A stretch of 64,000 nucleotides of DNA from Vandiemenella viatica (GCA_031002005.1 JARYHS010013630.1:242303539-242367538); one strand, 5' to 3'. Counted from the first letter of the stretch, positions 22,373-33,734 are shown. The notes: generated by a model not told the origin, from the letters alone. Translations and numbers: made by a program.

Positions 22373-23740
22373 TTGTTCTACATCTACATATATACTCTGC
22401 AATTCACAAAATTGTGGGTGGCAGAGGGTGCTCAGCACCAAAGCTAATCTCTTTGTTGTGCATTCCAATCCCTAATGGTACGAGGGAACAAAGAATTCAT
22501 ATAAGAATCATTGCGGCACCTTATTTCTCTAATCTTATCTATACTGTCATTCCGGCTCAAATAGGTTGGTGGACGAAGTATTTCACTACACTCGTGAGTG
22601 AAAGTGGGAGTACGCATGTTTACCAATAAGTTTAAACGAAACGTGCGTCATCTATCTACCAGAGACTCCCAGCCTAGTCTACTATCAGTTCTGTGACGCT
22701 TTCATAAGGACTGTAGCAAGCGGTCACGAATCGAGCGGCTCTTCTCTGTACTTTCTCTATACTTTCGATCAACCCCTTACGAAACGGATCTCAAATGGCA
22801 CAACAATAGTCCAAATGTGGACGCACAAGAGATTTGTACGCTATCTCCTTTGTTTGTTCATTACAATTTTTCAATATTCGACCTATGAATTGCAGCCTAG
22901 AATTAGCTCTACCTACCAACGAATTAATGTGTAAGTCCCATTTCATGTTCCTTTGTACTGTTACTCCCAAATATTTCATAGAATCGACCATATCAATAAC
23001 TGAATTGTTTAACTCGTATTTATGAACAATTGGATTCTTTTTGTTAGTTATGCTCATTGTCTTGTACTTTTTACAATTTAGCGTAAGTTGTCACTCAGCG
23101 CATCATGCCAAAATAATATACAGATCATGCTGAATTTCTAAGCAATCGGCCAAATTCCTTACATCCCTATAAATAACCGCATCATCAGCAAACAATCTAA
23201 AAAGGCTTTTCACTTTGTCTCCGAGATCGTTTATATAAATTAAAAAAAAGAAGTGGTCCTATTACACTTCCTTGAGGAACCCCCGATGTAACATCTAGAC
23301 TAGAAGAACTTTCTCCTTCAACGACGACATACTGCGACCGACCAGTTAGAAAATCCTTTATCCATTCACAAAGCTGATCCGATATACCGTACTCTCGTAG
23401 CTTCGCTAAAAGGCGGTTGTGTGGCACAGAGTCAAAGGCTTTCTGCAAATCTAAAAAAATGGCATGTACTTGTGAACCTGCATCAATAACTTTCATTACG
23501 TCGTGTGTAAATAGGGCCAGCTGTGTTTCACATGATCTTTTCTTCCGAAATCCGTGTTGATTTGTTGTAAGCAAATTATTATCGTCTAGAAATTTCATAA
23601 TGTTCGAGCATATAATATGCTCTATAACTCTACTACAAACAGATGTTATAAATATTGGACGATAGTTTCCAGGATCACTTCGATCACCTTTCTAGAAAAT
23701 CGGAGTTACTTCAGAAGGGATTTTACAATATGTACGTGAA
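22373..23740 (-). pseudogene. CR1/jockey-like LINE, 5'-truncated, broken (family with copy at 29,875)
   Basis: From about 23,740 down, the reverse strand reads KGDRSDPGNYRPI, then KKRSCETQLAL, FLDLQKAFDSVPHN, EWIKDFLTGRSQYVVVEGES and SGVPQGSVIGPLLF (23,598-23,197). A frameshift comes right after this motif. The frame then resumes with MSITNKKNP, MKYLGVTVQRNMKWDLHINS and SLVRPHLDYCCAI (23,057-22,791). Further stops follow. The 3' end carries 'tgcagagtatatatgtagat', as in the forward copy at 29,875-30,918. The endonuclease half is missing. Confidence 0.88.
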
Positions 23741-23744
23741 CTTA

Positions 23745-24354
23745 GTAGAGGGGAAATGTGTTGATATGTCGCTTTGCTATGTATTCGTCTTCTTTAAGAT
23801 TAAGTGGCGTAATTGTAAGGCGCGTATATTAATTTTTTAATCTTCAAGCAGGATGCCATTGACGCCGTTCAGGTCACATTCCACTTATTATCGTTAGAGA
23901 CAAAAGTAGATACTTAAGTGACTCCGCCTGAAAAGGTTTTCAGTGCACTATTCAACCCGTTAATATTTGGCAGTTTGTTAACACCTACGATGACAGCAGT
24001 GTTAACTTCCGCAACGGACTCACGCACAACGTTGATCTTTGTTTGGCAATCTGGTTAGGCATATTTTTAAAACCATCAATCAGTGATGTCAGTAAATTTA
24101 GCGAAAATGTGTATATCTAGAATGTATGGGCAAATGTTATGAAAATTCCGGCCCCTCCTTCTTCGTATTGTCAATATATTACTGAGAAATACGATGTTAC
24201 GAAGAGCTGTGGATTTATAATTTAAGAAGTCTGCAAAAAAACTCAAAACAATTTTTTGGAAAGCAAATGGATATCTATGAGAATCAGAAGTGGTGTTGAG
24301 TGTTTAATTTTCAAATATCGTCGAATATGGTTCCATGTTAATGATCTGACAGTC
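23745..24354. other. No gene recognised
   Basis: No coding region or repeat was recognised in this spacer. Confidence 0.5.
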
Positions 24355-24402
24355 AGTGGCGTAGCTAGCGTGGGTGACACCCGGGGCGGATATCGATGGT
24401 GT
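24355..24402. mobile_element. Probable DNA transposon terminus, cut by gap
   Basis: The sequence starts CAGTGGCGTAGCTAGCGTGG and stays GC-rich ('gggtgacacccggggcgga') up to the N run. A CAGTGGCGTAG start is a common arthropod DNA-transposon end. The partner end is hidden by or lost in the gap, so the superfamily is not assigned. Confidence 0.45.
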
Positions 24403-25402
24403 NNNNNNNNNNNNNNNNNNNNNNNNNNNNNNNNNNNNNNNNNNNNNNNNNNNNNNNNNNNNNNNNNNNNNNNNNNNNNNNNNNNNNNNNNNNNNNNNNN
24501 NNNNNNNNNNNNNNNNNNNNNNNNNNNNNNNNNNNNNNNNNNNNNNNNNNNNNNNNNNNNNNNNNNNNNNNNNNNNNNNNNNNNNNNNNNNNNNNNNNNN
24601 NNNNNNNNNNNNNNNNNNNNNNNNNNNNNNNNNNNNNNNNNNNNNNNNNNNNNNNNNNNNNNNNNNNNNNNNNNNNNNNNNNNNNNNNNNNNNNNNNNNN
24701 NNNNNNNNNNNNNNNNNNNNNNNNNNNNNNNNNNNNNNNNNNNNNNNNNNNNNNNNNNNNNNNNNNNNNNNNNNNNNNNNNNNNNNNNNNNNNNNNNNNN
24801 NNNNNNNNNNNNNNNNNNNNNNNNNNNNNNNNNNNNNNNNNNNNNNNNNNNNNNNNNNNNNNNNNNNNNNNNNNNNNNNNNNNNNNNNNNNNNNNNNNNN
24901 NNNNNNNNNNNNNNNNNNNNNNNNNNNNNNNNNNNNNNNNNNNNNNNNNNNNNNNNNNNNNNNNNNNNNNNNNNNNNNNNNNNNNNNNNNNNNNNNNNNN
25001 NNNNNNNNNNNNNNNNNNNNNNNNNNNNNNNNNNNNNNNNNNNNNNNNNNNNNNNNNNNNNNNNNNNNNNNNNNNNNNNNNNNNNNNNNNNNNNNNNNNN
25101 NNNNNNNNNNNNNNNNNNNNNNNNNNNNNNNNNNNNNNNNNNNNNNNNNNNNNNNNNNNNNNNNNNNNNNNNNNNNNNNNNNNNNNNNNNNNNNNNNNNN
25201 NNNNNNNNNNNNNNNNNNNNNNNNNNNNNNNNNNNNNNNNNNNNNNNNNNNNNNNNNNNNNNNNNNNNNNNNNNNNNNNNNNNNNNNNNNNNNNNNNNNN
25301 NNNNNNNNNNNNNNNNNNNNNNNNNNNNNNNNNNNNNNNNNNNNNNNNNNNNNNNNNNNNNNNNNNNNNNNNNNNNNNNNNNNNNNNNNNNNNNNNNNNN
25401 NN
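24403..25402. other. Assembly gap (1000 N)
   Basis: Exactly 1000 undetermined bases, which looks like a fixed-size placeholder. Open frames running through it are meaningless. Confidence 0.99.
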
Positions 25403-26320
25403 GATGTGATCGCTTTTTACACAATATTGAAAAGTTTTGGCGAGATTGAAACGTAGGTGATGAATTCTTTATCTCAATAACACATCCTGTATAGTTTATA
25501 AAATCATTTATGAACCACGAAAGTGTTAAGCTGGGTTATCTTTTTTCGTAGATCTAATTTTTGTATCTTCGAAAAATGAAAAAAATCTTCTTAATCCATT
25601 TTTTAAACATTTTTGATGACAACCAGTACAGTGGAATTTATTGTTTATTCTGTTATAAAAATTCATTTTTGTAGTTCCTTTTAAGTTACGGATATCACCC
25701 ATCGTTGGCACGTTTCTTCAGTGTCCATCGGACAGTGAATGTGGAGTCAGACACTTTTCGCAAGAAATTGTGAGTTAGTTTAGAATTTGAAAGTACTTAG
25801 AGCAAATGGATGTGAAATTATTACTAGGCCAACTAAGCTAATGAAGGAAGTTCAAGTTGAAATTCAGCTATTCAATTCAACCTCGTGGAACCTTTAGCTT
25901 TACTTCTAAATTTCACTAATGATAACAGACAAAAATTTACAAGGTTTTGTTTTATTTTGTTGAATTATGTGATGGAGTTTTTATTTAATTTGGACACGAT
26001 TCGCCTCTAGTCGAGGTGTCTTCAACGATCCAATATTTTCTGTAATAGGTTTTCAGTTTATAAATTTTGTACTGACCGACGGGTTTGTTTGAAACCAATT
26101 TTATTCTAATCATGCTCACATTGGATGGGGCATGTTGCTTGAAGTCACAAGTGGGCAGCTACCACACCTCACTACAGAAATGTAATTGAAGGTGAACTAC
26201 AATACCTATATTAAAGTCTAATCGTAGTAAAATTCAAACAAATTGGTCTGTTTTTTTTTTAAAAAAAAAACAAAATAATTTAAACTGTAAATATATTTCA
26301 GAAAACACTGACGATATCTC
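25403..26320. other. No gene recognised
   Basis: AT-rich sequence with short open frames only. Confidence 0.5.
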
Positions 26321-26324
26321 AACA

Positions 26325-26495
26325 TTGACGTCAGCGTTAACGTGCAAACCTCGCATTCGGAACGACGCAGGTTCGAATCGCCGTCCGGCCAATCAGTGTT
26401 CGGTTTTTCATGGTTTTTCAAAAAAAGGCCATGGGGAATTCCTTCCGTCCTTTAGTGACTCTGATTTCAATGAGGCGTAAAGCCATAAAAAATAC
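26325..26495 (+). repeat. SINE family A, divergent fragment
   Basis: It contains 'cctcgcattcggaacgac', box B 'ggttcgaatcgcc', 'ggccatgggg' and the ending 'aggcgtaaagccataaaa'. The same alternative ending occurs at 33,600-33,730. Confidence 0.75.
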
Positions 26496-26570
26496 CTCCA
26501 GGAGAGACAAAATGCGTCGAAAATTAACTCAAATGCAACAACAGTTACATTGTTTTTTTTTTTTTAACTA

Positions 26571-27329
26571 GCTGTTACCCGCGACTTCGTACGCGTGGAC
26601 TTGGAGTTTCATTGCCAGAATTGGATATAGAAAACTGTTAGTAACGTAAGATTTGTCCCAAACAACACCGAGTCGACATAATATGATGGAAAGCCATCAT
26701 TATATCATCCTATCGTCTAATCTGTCTCATGAAGAGAATCAATTTACAACATATTTAAAAACAGAAAAGTAAGCGAAGGTGCGGGGATGTGTGTGTGTGT
26801 GGGGGGGGGGGGAGGGGGTTAACTGATGGCAGCTTTATTTCAGCTTGGTTTTTTCTTCTTTATTCAACATGAGCATCTGAATCTTATAATCTAATAGAAG
26901 CACATTGTCTTCTAGACATGCACCTTAGGCCAGGTTTACGCCCGTAAGGCATGTCAAAAAGGAAGACAAATTGGTGCCAGAAACTTTTATACAGACACAA
27001 ATGAATAGTACAGTGCAGAGCAAATTGACTTCTATACTAAATAATAAGTTTTGTTTCTTATCGAAATTTATTAACAAATCAAACACTAACAGACTGCGCG
27101 ACTGAGCAACCAACGTAACATTACAGACTAACACACGAATCTGTCTGTCTTTCATCATTCGATAAGTTCTTAAAATTTCGTGACTAAAACTGTTATTCAT
27201 ACCGAAAAAATGTCCTGTGTCCTTCCTACATTATTTCATTGTTAAATTCCATCAATATTGATATAGCCATTTAGTCGTCAAAACGTAACAAAAAGACAGA
27301 AACTTACTTCCACAATTATAATATAATAG
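26571..27329 (+). repeat. Unclassified repeat beginning AGCTGTTACCCGCGACTTCG
   Basis: It starts with a conserved 'tagctgttacccgcgacttcg' type block and contains a (TG)n(G)n tract (26,789-26,818). It ends near 'gacagaaacttacttccac' plus 'ataatataata'. Related starts occur at 27,331 and 29,693. It looks like a dispersed non-coding element of insect genomes; I cannot name the family. Confidence 0.5.
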
Positions 27330-27330
27330 C

Positions 27331-28829
27331 TGGTACCCACAACTTCGTTCGTGATTGTAAAGTATTCATATTGACAGCTGTAGACATCTAACCACCATAG
27401 TGCACGATGGGAGACTCGATACTATTACCACACACAAATACCAGTCTTCTGCGCTATGTAGTTCCGGCAGCAAAGTAAAATTTACGGATACACACAAGTC
27501 TTTGGATGAAATACGAAAATATTCATGATCGACAAATTTCAAACACCATATCTCACACACTCCCACAGTTACCGAATTTCGGCCAACGTTGTGATCGATG
27601 GGTGACTCTGTGTTACTACCACACAAAAACGCCCGTAATCTGCGATTGATAGTTTTCACTCAAAAGTGATACACCGTGACACATGCGTCTTTGGCAGAAA
27701 TATGAAATTTCCACAAGTCGACCATTTTCATCCCCCGTATCTCCCACACCCCCATAGCTACAGACATCTAACAACCATAGTGCACTACATGAGATACGAT
27801 TCTACTGCCAAACACAAACACCAATGCTCTATGCTATGTAGTTGTGGCAGAAAAGTGACATATGCGGAGACAGTCGAAATACGAAAATATCCTTGGTCGG
27901 CCACTTACAACCACCATATCTACCACAGTACCACAGTTTCTGAAAATCGGCCGCTGTTGTGATCGAAAGGTGACTCTGTGCTACTACTACACACAAACGC
28001 TAGTTATCTGTGATCTATAGTTTTCGCTGAAAAGTGATACACCATGACACTTTTGTCTTTGGCAGAAGTATGAAATTGCCACAGGTCGATCACTTTCAAC
28101 CCCCATATCTCCCACACCCCCATAGCTACCGACATCTAACAACCATAGTGCACTACATGAGATACAATTCTACTGCCAAACACAAACACCAATGCTCTAT
28201 GCTATGTAGTTGTGGCAGAAAAGTGACATATGCGGAGACAGTCGAAATACGAAAATATCCTTGGTCAGCCACTTACAACCACCATATCTACCACAGTACC
28301 ACAGTTTCTGAAAATCGGCCGCTGTTGTGATCGAAAGGTGACTCTGTGCTACTACTACACACAAACGCCAGTTATCTGTGATCTATAGTTTTCGCTGAAA
28401 AGTGATACACCATGACACTTTTGTCTTTGGCAGAAGTATGAAATTGCCACAGGTCGATCACTTTCAACCCCCATATCTCCCACACCCCCATAGCTACCGA
28501 CATCTAACAACCATAGTGCACTACATGAGATACGATTCTACTACCAAACACAAACACCAATGCTCTATGCTATGTAGTTGTGGCAGGAAAGGGAAGTATA
28601 CGGAGATACGAATTTTTGGTCGAAATATGAAAACGCCTTGCACTGACCAACTTTAATCATTATATCTCCCACATCCCCACAGCTATCACCATTCGGCCAA
28701 CGTTGTGCACGACAGGAAACTCCATGCTACTTCCACCCACAAACATCAGTGATCTGTGCTAGGTAGTGTTGGCTGAAAAGTGAAATATAGGAAAAAACAC
28801 GTCTATTTTTATATATATATAAGATTAAG
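27331..28829. repeat. Second element of the same type, containing a tandem array
   Basis: It begins 'agctggtacccacaacttcg' directly after the previous element and ends 'tctatttttatatatatata'. Almost all of the interior is the 368-bp tandem array described separately. Confidence 0.5.
27366..28790. repeat. Tandem array, 368-bp unit made of two ~184-bp halves
   Basis: Near-identical units start at 27,666, 28,034 and 28,402 (period 368). They are preceded by a more diverged unit from about 27,366 and followed by a partial one. Each unit contains two related halves: one has 'tatctcccacacccccatag', the other 'tatctaccacagtaccacag'. The anchors recur near 27,549, 27,736, 27,913, 28,105, 28,281, 28,473 and 28,662. 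Open frames repeated every 368 bases here are by-products of the repeat, not genes. The central copies are the most alike, as expected from recent unequal exchange. Confidence 0.9.
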
Positions 28830-29690
28830 TAATCATTTATTATTTTAACAAGGTAGCCCCTACTGATCTGCAATGATTATGTATGAAAATTATTAGTCAC
28901 ACTTTCATTCCTCCGATATTACCCAGCTATCGAAATGCGCGTTTTGATCTTGCTGTAGTAAATTTTGGTATACTAACAACAGGAAGGTTCACTTCAGATA
29001 TTAACTGCAGAAATATTTACTTCCTGTGATTGTCGTAACAAAGAAATGCTATACCTTACATCAAAGATTCAGTTCTACGTTTTATATAAATTTTAGTATG
29101 GTGTCGTCAGCAAAATAAAATGTATATTAGGATGATACATAAACTGAAAAATCCAGGCCAAGGGAAATAACAACTTTGGCCCAAGCAGTCTACTAATTTC
29201 AAAGAACAAAACGGTGTTCCTTTGATTTTTCGAGTTAAGGTCTCGCAGCTGCATTTATAATCACGTGCTGTATCTGTCTTGTGTCTTTTCCGTTTTGATT
29301 ACCAAGAAAACGCAGAATCCTCGAAATACCATGAATTATTTAAATCAGCTTATAACTACATAATTAAAAAATAAGGATGGAAATTGTAATACTTTTCATC
29401 AGTTCTGTGAGACTCTAATGGACAAATAAAAAAGAACAGAAAAGAAAATAATATCCGATCAAAAAAGATAGACAAAAAGCGGAAGAATAAAACATGAAAG
29501 GATAAGACTAGAGTGACTAAGGCAAATTCGGAAACAAGCAAAAAATTTTGTTTGATGGCGATGTCGAAAGAGAGATAATTTTGTGTGTACTCTGAAGACG
29601 ATACTTTTATGTCACATGTAATAATCCTGTACCTAAAATTTTTATATTGTTTATAAAATTATTTTTACTTTTACTTCATCCAGAAATATT
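28830..29690. other. No gene recognised
   Basis: AT-rich spacer with no recognised repeat or coding region. Confidence 0.5.
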
Positions 29691-29692
29691 AT

Positions 29693-29835
29693 TGACTGTT
29701 ACCTGCAACTCCGTTCACGTGGGCTGTTAATGAAAAGATGTTGTGTCATACTTAACAAATCGCAAGCGAGGGGGGAGGGGAGGGGGAAACTTGTAGTAGT
29801 TTTTGCGTGAATCACGTTCAGCGATAAATGGTTAG
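29693..29835 (+). repeat. Short copy of the TTACCCGC-start repeat
   Basis: It starts 'ctgttacctgcaactccgtt' with 'cacgtggg', includes a G-rich tract, and ends with 'gtagtagtttttgcgtgaatc'. It resembles the start of the element at 26,571. Confidence 0.45.
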
Positions 29836-29874
29836 GTCTACTATTTTGTGATCACATATCCCTTAAACATGTCA

Positions 29875-30918
29875 GCTTTCCGCCTTTTAGCGAAGCTTCG
29901 AGCTTACGGTATATCGGATCAGCTTTGTGAATGGATAAAGGATTTTCTAACTGGTCGGTCGCAGTATGTTATCGTTGAAGGAGAAAGTTCTTCTAATCTA
30001 GATGTTACATCGGGTGTACCTCAAGGAAGTGTAATAGGACCACTTCTTTTCTTAATTTTTATAAACGATCTCGGAGACAAAGTGAAAAGCCTTTTTAGAT
30101 TGTTTGCTGATGATGCGATTACTTATAGGGAAGTAAGAACTTTGGCCGATTGCTTAGAAATTCAGCGCGATCTGGATGTTATTTTGGCTTGGTGCGCTGA
30201 GTGGCAACTTACTCTAAACTGTAAAAAGTGCAAGACAATGAGCATAACTAACAAAAAGAATCCTATTGTTCAGAAATACGAGTTAAACAATACAGTTATT
30301 GATATGGTCGATTCTATTAAATATTTGGGAGTAACAGTACAAAGGAACATGAAATGGGACATACACATTAATTCTTTAGTAGGTAGAGCAAATTCTAGGC
30401 TGCGATTCATAGGTAGAATCTTGAAAAATTTTAATGAACAAACAAAGGAGATAGCGTACAAATCTCTTGTGCGTCCACATTTGGATTATTGTTGTGCCAT
30501 TTGGGACCCGTTTCGTAAGGGATTGATCGAAAGTATAGAGAAAGTACAGAGAAGAGCCGCTCGATTCGTGACCGCTTGCTACAGTCCTTATGAAAGCGTC
30601 ACAGAACTGATTAGTAGATTAGGTTGGGAGTCTCTGGTAGATAGACGACACACGTTTCGTTTAAACTTATTGGAAAACATGCGTACTCCAACTTTCACTC
30701 ATGAGTGTAGTGAAATACTTCTTCCACCAACCTATTTGAGTCGGAAGGACAGGAAAGATAAAATTAGAGAAATAAGGTGCCGGACTGATTCTTATATGAA
30801 TTCTTTTTTCCCTCGTATCATTAGGGATTGGAATGCACAGCAAAGAGATTAGCTTTGGTGCTGAGCACCCTCTGCCACCCACAATTTTGTGAATTGCAGA
30901 GTATATATGTAGATGTTA
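29875..30918 (+). pseudogene. CR1/jockey-like LINE, 5'-truncated, intact reverse transcriptase tail
   Basis: A single uninterrupted forward frame ending at 30,852 covers the C-terminal two-thirds of a non-LTR reverse transcriptase. It contains EWIKDFLTGRSQYVIVEGES, SGVPQGSVIGPLLFLIFINDLG, the catalytic LFADDA, MSITNKKNP, KYLGVTVQRNMKWDIHINSL and SLVRPHLDYCCAIWDPFRKG. It starts abruptly inside the 'AFRLLAKLRAYGIS' region without a start codon, so it is a truncated insertion. The 3' part 'tgcagagtatatatgtagatg' followed by A-rich sequence matches the copy at 22,373-23,740. The open frame suggests a younger insertion than the other copy. Confidence 0.9.
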
Positions 30919-31054
30919 ATCCAAAAAAAAATATAAAAACATCCGATTCGTTTTTGTAGTTTATGAACAGGGTCCCAAACGATTTATTTTTTCAAAAACA
31001 TTTAAGCTGTACAGATTTTCTTCTGATTACAGTCCTATTATCAGTGATATTTAC

Positions 31055-31440
31055 GGGTTTCTTCTTCTTCTTCTTTCCCATTTTGGCCTCTATGGACCAC
31101 GTGGTTCTTAACTCTGGTAAGATTGTGTGTTAAGTGTGAGCCCAATATTCTTTCATCCTTGCACCGTGGTTGTCTTTACTTTCTTCGGTCTATTTCACTC
31201 CAGATCCGGGGCGCAGTGTTTTGGCTGTTAGTGTCTGGAGAGAATCGGATGATTTAATCAACGATGCGTACTTATCTCTGTTGTAAATTTCATTGGGGTC
31301 GATTTCCAGTTACTCGAGATCTTTTCTGACTAGCCTTGTCCATTTTGCATTAATCACTTTCCCTGTAGAGACTATTTTGAAGCTTTTGGAGGTGGGTATA
31401 TGATTGTCCATCCACTCTATGTGACCATAGAACATCTTCT
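31055..31440 (-). pseudogene. LINE 3'-terminal fragment (family with 40,098-40,930)
   Basis: The reverse strand reads FYGHIEWMDNHIPTSKSFK, then TRLVRKDLE and 'EIDPNEIYNRDKY', and ends in a (GAA)n-like tail near 31,060. The same wording (TRLVRKDLESLEIEPNEIYN) is found on the forward strand at 40,588-40,842, so these are two fragments of one LINE family in opposite orientations. Confidence 0.75.
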
Positions 31441-31444
31441 TCTC

Positions 31445-31965
31445 ATGGCCACAATTTGAAAAAGTAATCATATTGGAAGTCCAAGCTGTTACTGATATCT
31501 TACGGATTTACATTGCGCAGGTAACTAAGAACAGCATTGGTGAAACATATTAGGTAAATATAACGGTAAAAAGCAACACTGGATTTTGACCTTTAGTCTG
31601 CTTCCGCGCACAGTCAACTGCTGTACGGTCTCTTGCGGAACGATGCACTCCATCACCCAACACGTCTAACCAAAACGGCATGTGTCAACGAAGCTTTTGC
31701 AATGACAGACTTCAAATCGGAAAAGTTAGGTGTTAGGATAAAATGAGAAGATAAATTTCATGTAAAAGGATTCTGAGAGATTCCCCGTATAGATATTTGC
31801 TTATTGAAGAGCTTTGCAAACGTGTGTAAAGAAAAATAAGAAAACAGGAAACGTGCAATATTGCGTGTGGCTACGTGTACGGGAGTGAGCCAAGAAGCTG
31901 TGGTCATTGGCAGGTGGCACTTCCCATGTTGCGCCAACCTCGCTTTTCCGCCGCCGCTGACGCTA
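31445..31965. other. Upstream region of Kazal gene 1
   Basis: No other gene was recognised. GC content rises close to the promoter (31,930-31,970). Confidence 0.5.
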
Positions 31966-31971
31966 AACACA

Positions 31972-31979
31972 TATATATA
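31972..31979 (+). promoter_or_regulatory. TATA box of Kazal gene 1
   Basis: TATATATA lies 43 bases before the ATG at 32,022. That predicts transcription starting near 32,002-32,008 ('gcatcactcc') and a very short 5' UTR of about 15-20 bases. Confidence 0.65.
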
Positions 31980-32021
31980 GGCACCGTATGAAAGTGGAAC
32001 GCATCACTCCACTCATCAGCC

Positions 32022-33086
32022 ATGAAGGCAGTTGCATGTTTCCTTATAATGTCTGGTAAGTACCATTTACGTTCACCGCTCACGTTGTATGATAAAAAAG
32101 AGCTGTGCATGTCGCCAGAAGAAACGTCTATAGGTATATCTGTTTTCGAAAATCGAGGGAGCCATTCGCGTTAGAGAAGTATATCATTACTGACTACAGC
32201 TAAAAACCTCGTATATTACTTTTGTTTAGGAATGAAGTGAAATAAATGGCCCGTGACAAAAAATACATCTATTAGAAATAATATATATGATTGCAGGCAT
32301 CTGCCTGGTGGTGCACGCACAGAGAGGTCCGTGGGGTTGGTTTCCAAACAACTGGCGCCAGCCGGACGTCTGGCCGTGGAATCAGGACGCACCTGACGAG
32401 GTACCCGACAACCGCCCTCCGTTCCCGACTCCTGCCCAGCGGGTGCCTACAACACAGGCACCGCCAGTTCAGCAGCAGAGGACGACGCCAGCCGTGGACA
32501 GCTTCGGCCGCGTGGCGGGCTGCGACTGCCCCACCACCAACCAGTACAACCCCGTGTGCGGCTCAGACAACATCACCTACTCCAACCGCGAGAAGCTCAA
32601 CTGCGCGAACCTCTGCGGGCACCGTGAGTACACTTAAACGGTTTCAAATGATCAGTTCCAGCCCTGCTTTGGCTTACGTAAGGAGGCTACTAATCGATGG
32701 TACTATAACCGAAAAACATTGAGATTTTCTTATACTGAAAACACATATTTAATACAATGACTACTAGCGGTACCATTTTCGAATTAGATATTGGAATTAA
32801 TTTTGTTAAACAATAGTTACTATTTATTAAATTTCGCTGGTGCATTGACAGGGATAGCTACAATTTTTGGATAAAAGTAATTCCTTTTCTCGCCTATAAT
32901 ATGAATTTTCAGTAAAAACTGTGCATTAATAATACTGAATAGACCTAGAAAGGAATTTTATATCCGTGTATGAATAGAATTTAGCCCTAACATCTGTTAA
33001 TGGTGGTATTTGTCTGTTCTGACTGCGGTGTGCCTCGACTGATTTCAGCTGTGACGTTGAGGTTCCTGGGCAGCTGTCAACAGTAG
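32022..33086 (+). CDS. Secreted Kazal-type protease inhibitor, three exons, complete
   Basis: The exons are 32,022-32,055, 32,297-32,623 and 33,049-33,086, with GT-AG introns (GTAAGT; GTGAGT; acceptors ttgcag and tttcag), both in phase 1. The product is 132 residues. It has a signal peptide (1-19, ending VVHA before QRGPWGWF), a Trp/Pro-rich stretch, a Pro/Thr/Gln-rich linker (about 55-80), then one Kazal domain with six cysteines at 87, 89, 99, 114, 118 and 130. The domain core is QYNPVCGSDNITYSN. Exon 3 encodes PVTLRFLGSCQQ and a TAG, supplying the sixth cysteine and the usual 'G.C' ending. C1 and C2 are separated by one residue, as in non-classical insect Kazal domains. It is expected to be secreted and to inhibit serine proteases; the target is unknown. 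AATAAA follows at 33,204. Confidence 0.9.
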
Positions 33087-33203
33087 TAGCGTCATCGCTT
33101 ATCGAAGTCGTCGACGCTGTGGGCCTGGATTGAATATTCATTAGTGTAAATATGTCATTAAACATTATCATCATCACGTGTTCAGAATTCTATGTTGTCA
33201 TGA

Positions 33204-33209
33204 AATAAA
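33204..33209 (+). terminator. Polyadenylation signal of Kazal gene 1
   Basis: AATAAA lies 118 bases after the TAG stop at 33,084-33,086. No other AATAAA occurs between the stop and this site. Confidence 0.6.
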
Positions 33210-33597
33210 AATATACTTTCTATCTATGTACGGAGTACCTCGAATCATTTTCACCACTTTCCACGAAGGAAATGTATAGCAACATAATTTACATTCCTGT
33301 TTCTCCAAGAAAAGTTTTCTAAACAAAGTGATAACTGCTAGGTAAGTGAAAACTACAGTAATTCTGCTTGTTTCACATCACTGTCGATCTAATATCCGTT
33401 GATATGTAAATTACTTATTGGAGATGTAAAAATGATCGGATATAAATTTAGTCACAGTTTCCTGCATGGTGAGAATAATAACGGAAAAGTAACACGTATT
33501 TAATTATTGTCTTTTACGCTATTTTGTTTTATGTTACGAAGGTTAACACGTTGGTTGGAGCATGCGTTAAATGTTTGTTTGAATATGAAAAATGTCA

Positions 33598-33732
33598 AAC
33601 TTACTAAGTTCGCTCCCCGCCCCCGTCGGGGCATCAAGGCCATGGCCGAATTCCTTCCAGTTTCTTGTCCCAGTCCCATCCCGCCTCGACGACGACGAAG
33701 CGTAAAGCCATAGGCAAAAGAAAAAAAAATTG
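33598..33732 (+). repeat. SINE family A, 3' fragment
   Basis: It contains 'aaggccatggccgaattcc' and the ending 'gaagcgtaaagccataggc' followed by an A-run. The tRNA-like head is missing. Confidence 0.7.
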
Positions 33733-33734
33733 AG

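Noticed and set aside
24243..25456. Long open frames of 337-397 codons across 24,243-25,456
   Set aside because: They consist almost entirely of the 1000 N; undetermined codons simply contain no stops.
27666..28656. Three near-identical 84-98-codon frames repeated every 368 bases
   Set aside because: They are by-products of the tandem array, with no start-site or splice support.
27366..28790. CRISPR-like repeat array
   Set aside because: Units are long (184/368 bases) and continuous without unique spacers, in a eukaryotic context.
32291..32722. Second, arginine/threonine-rich frame over Kazal exon 2, and similar frames over 38,331-38,641
   Set aside because: Out-of-frame shadows of GC-rich Kazal exons; the Kazal frame has the domain and the splice sites.
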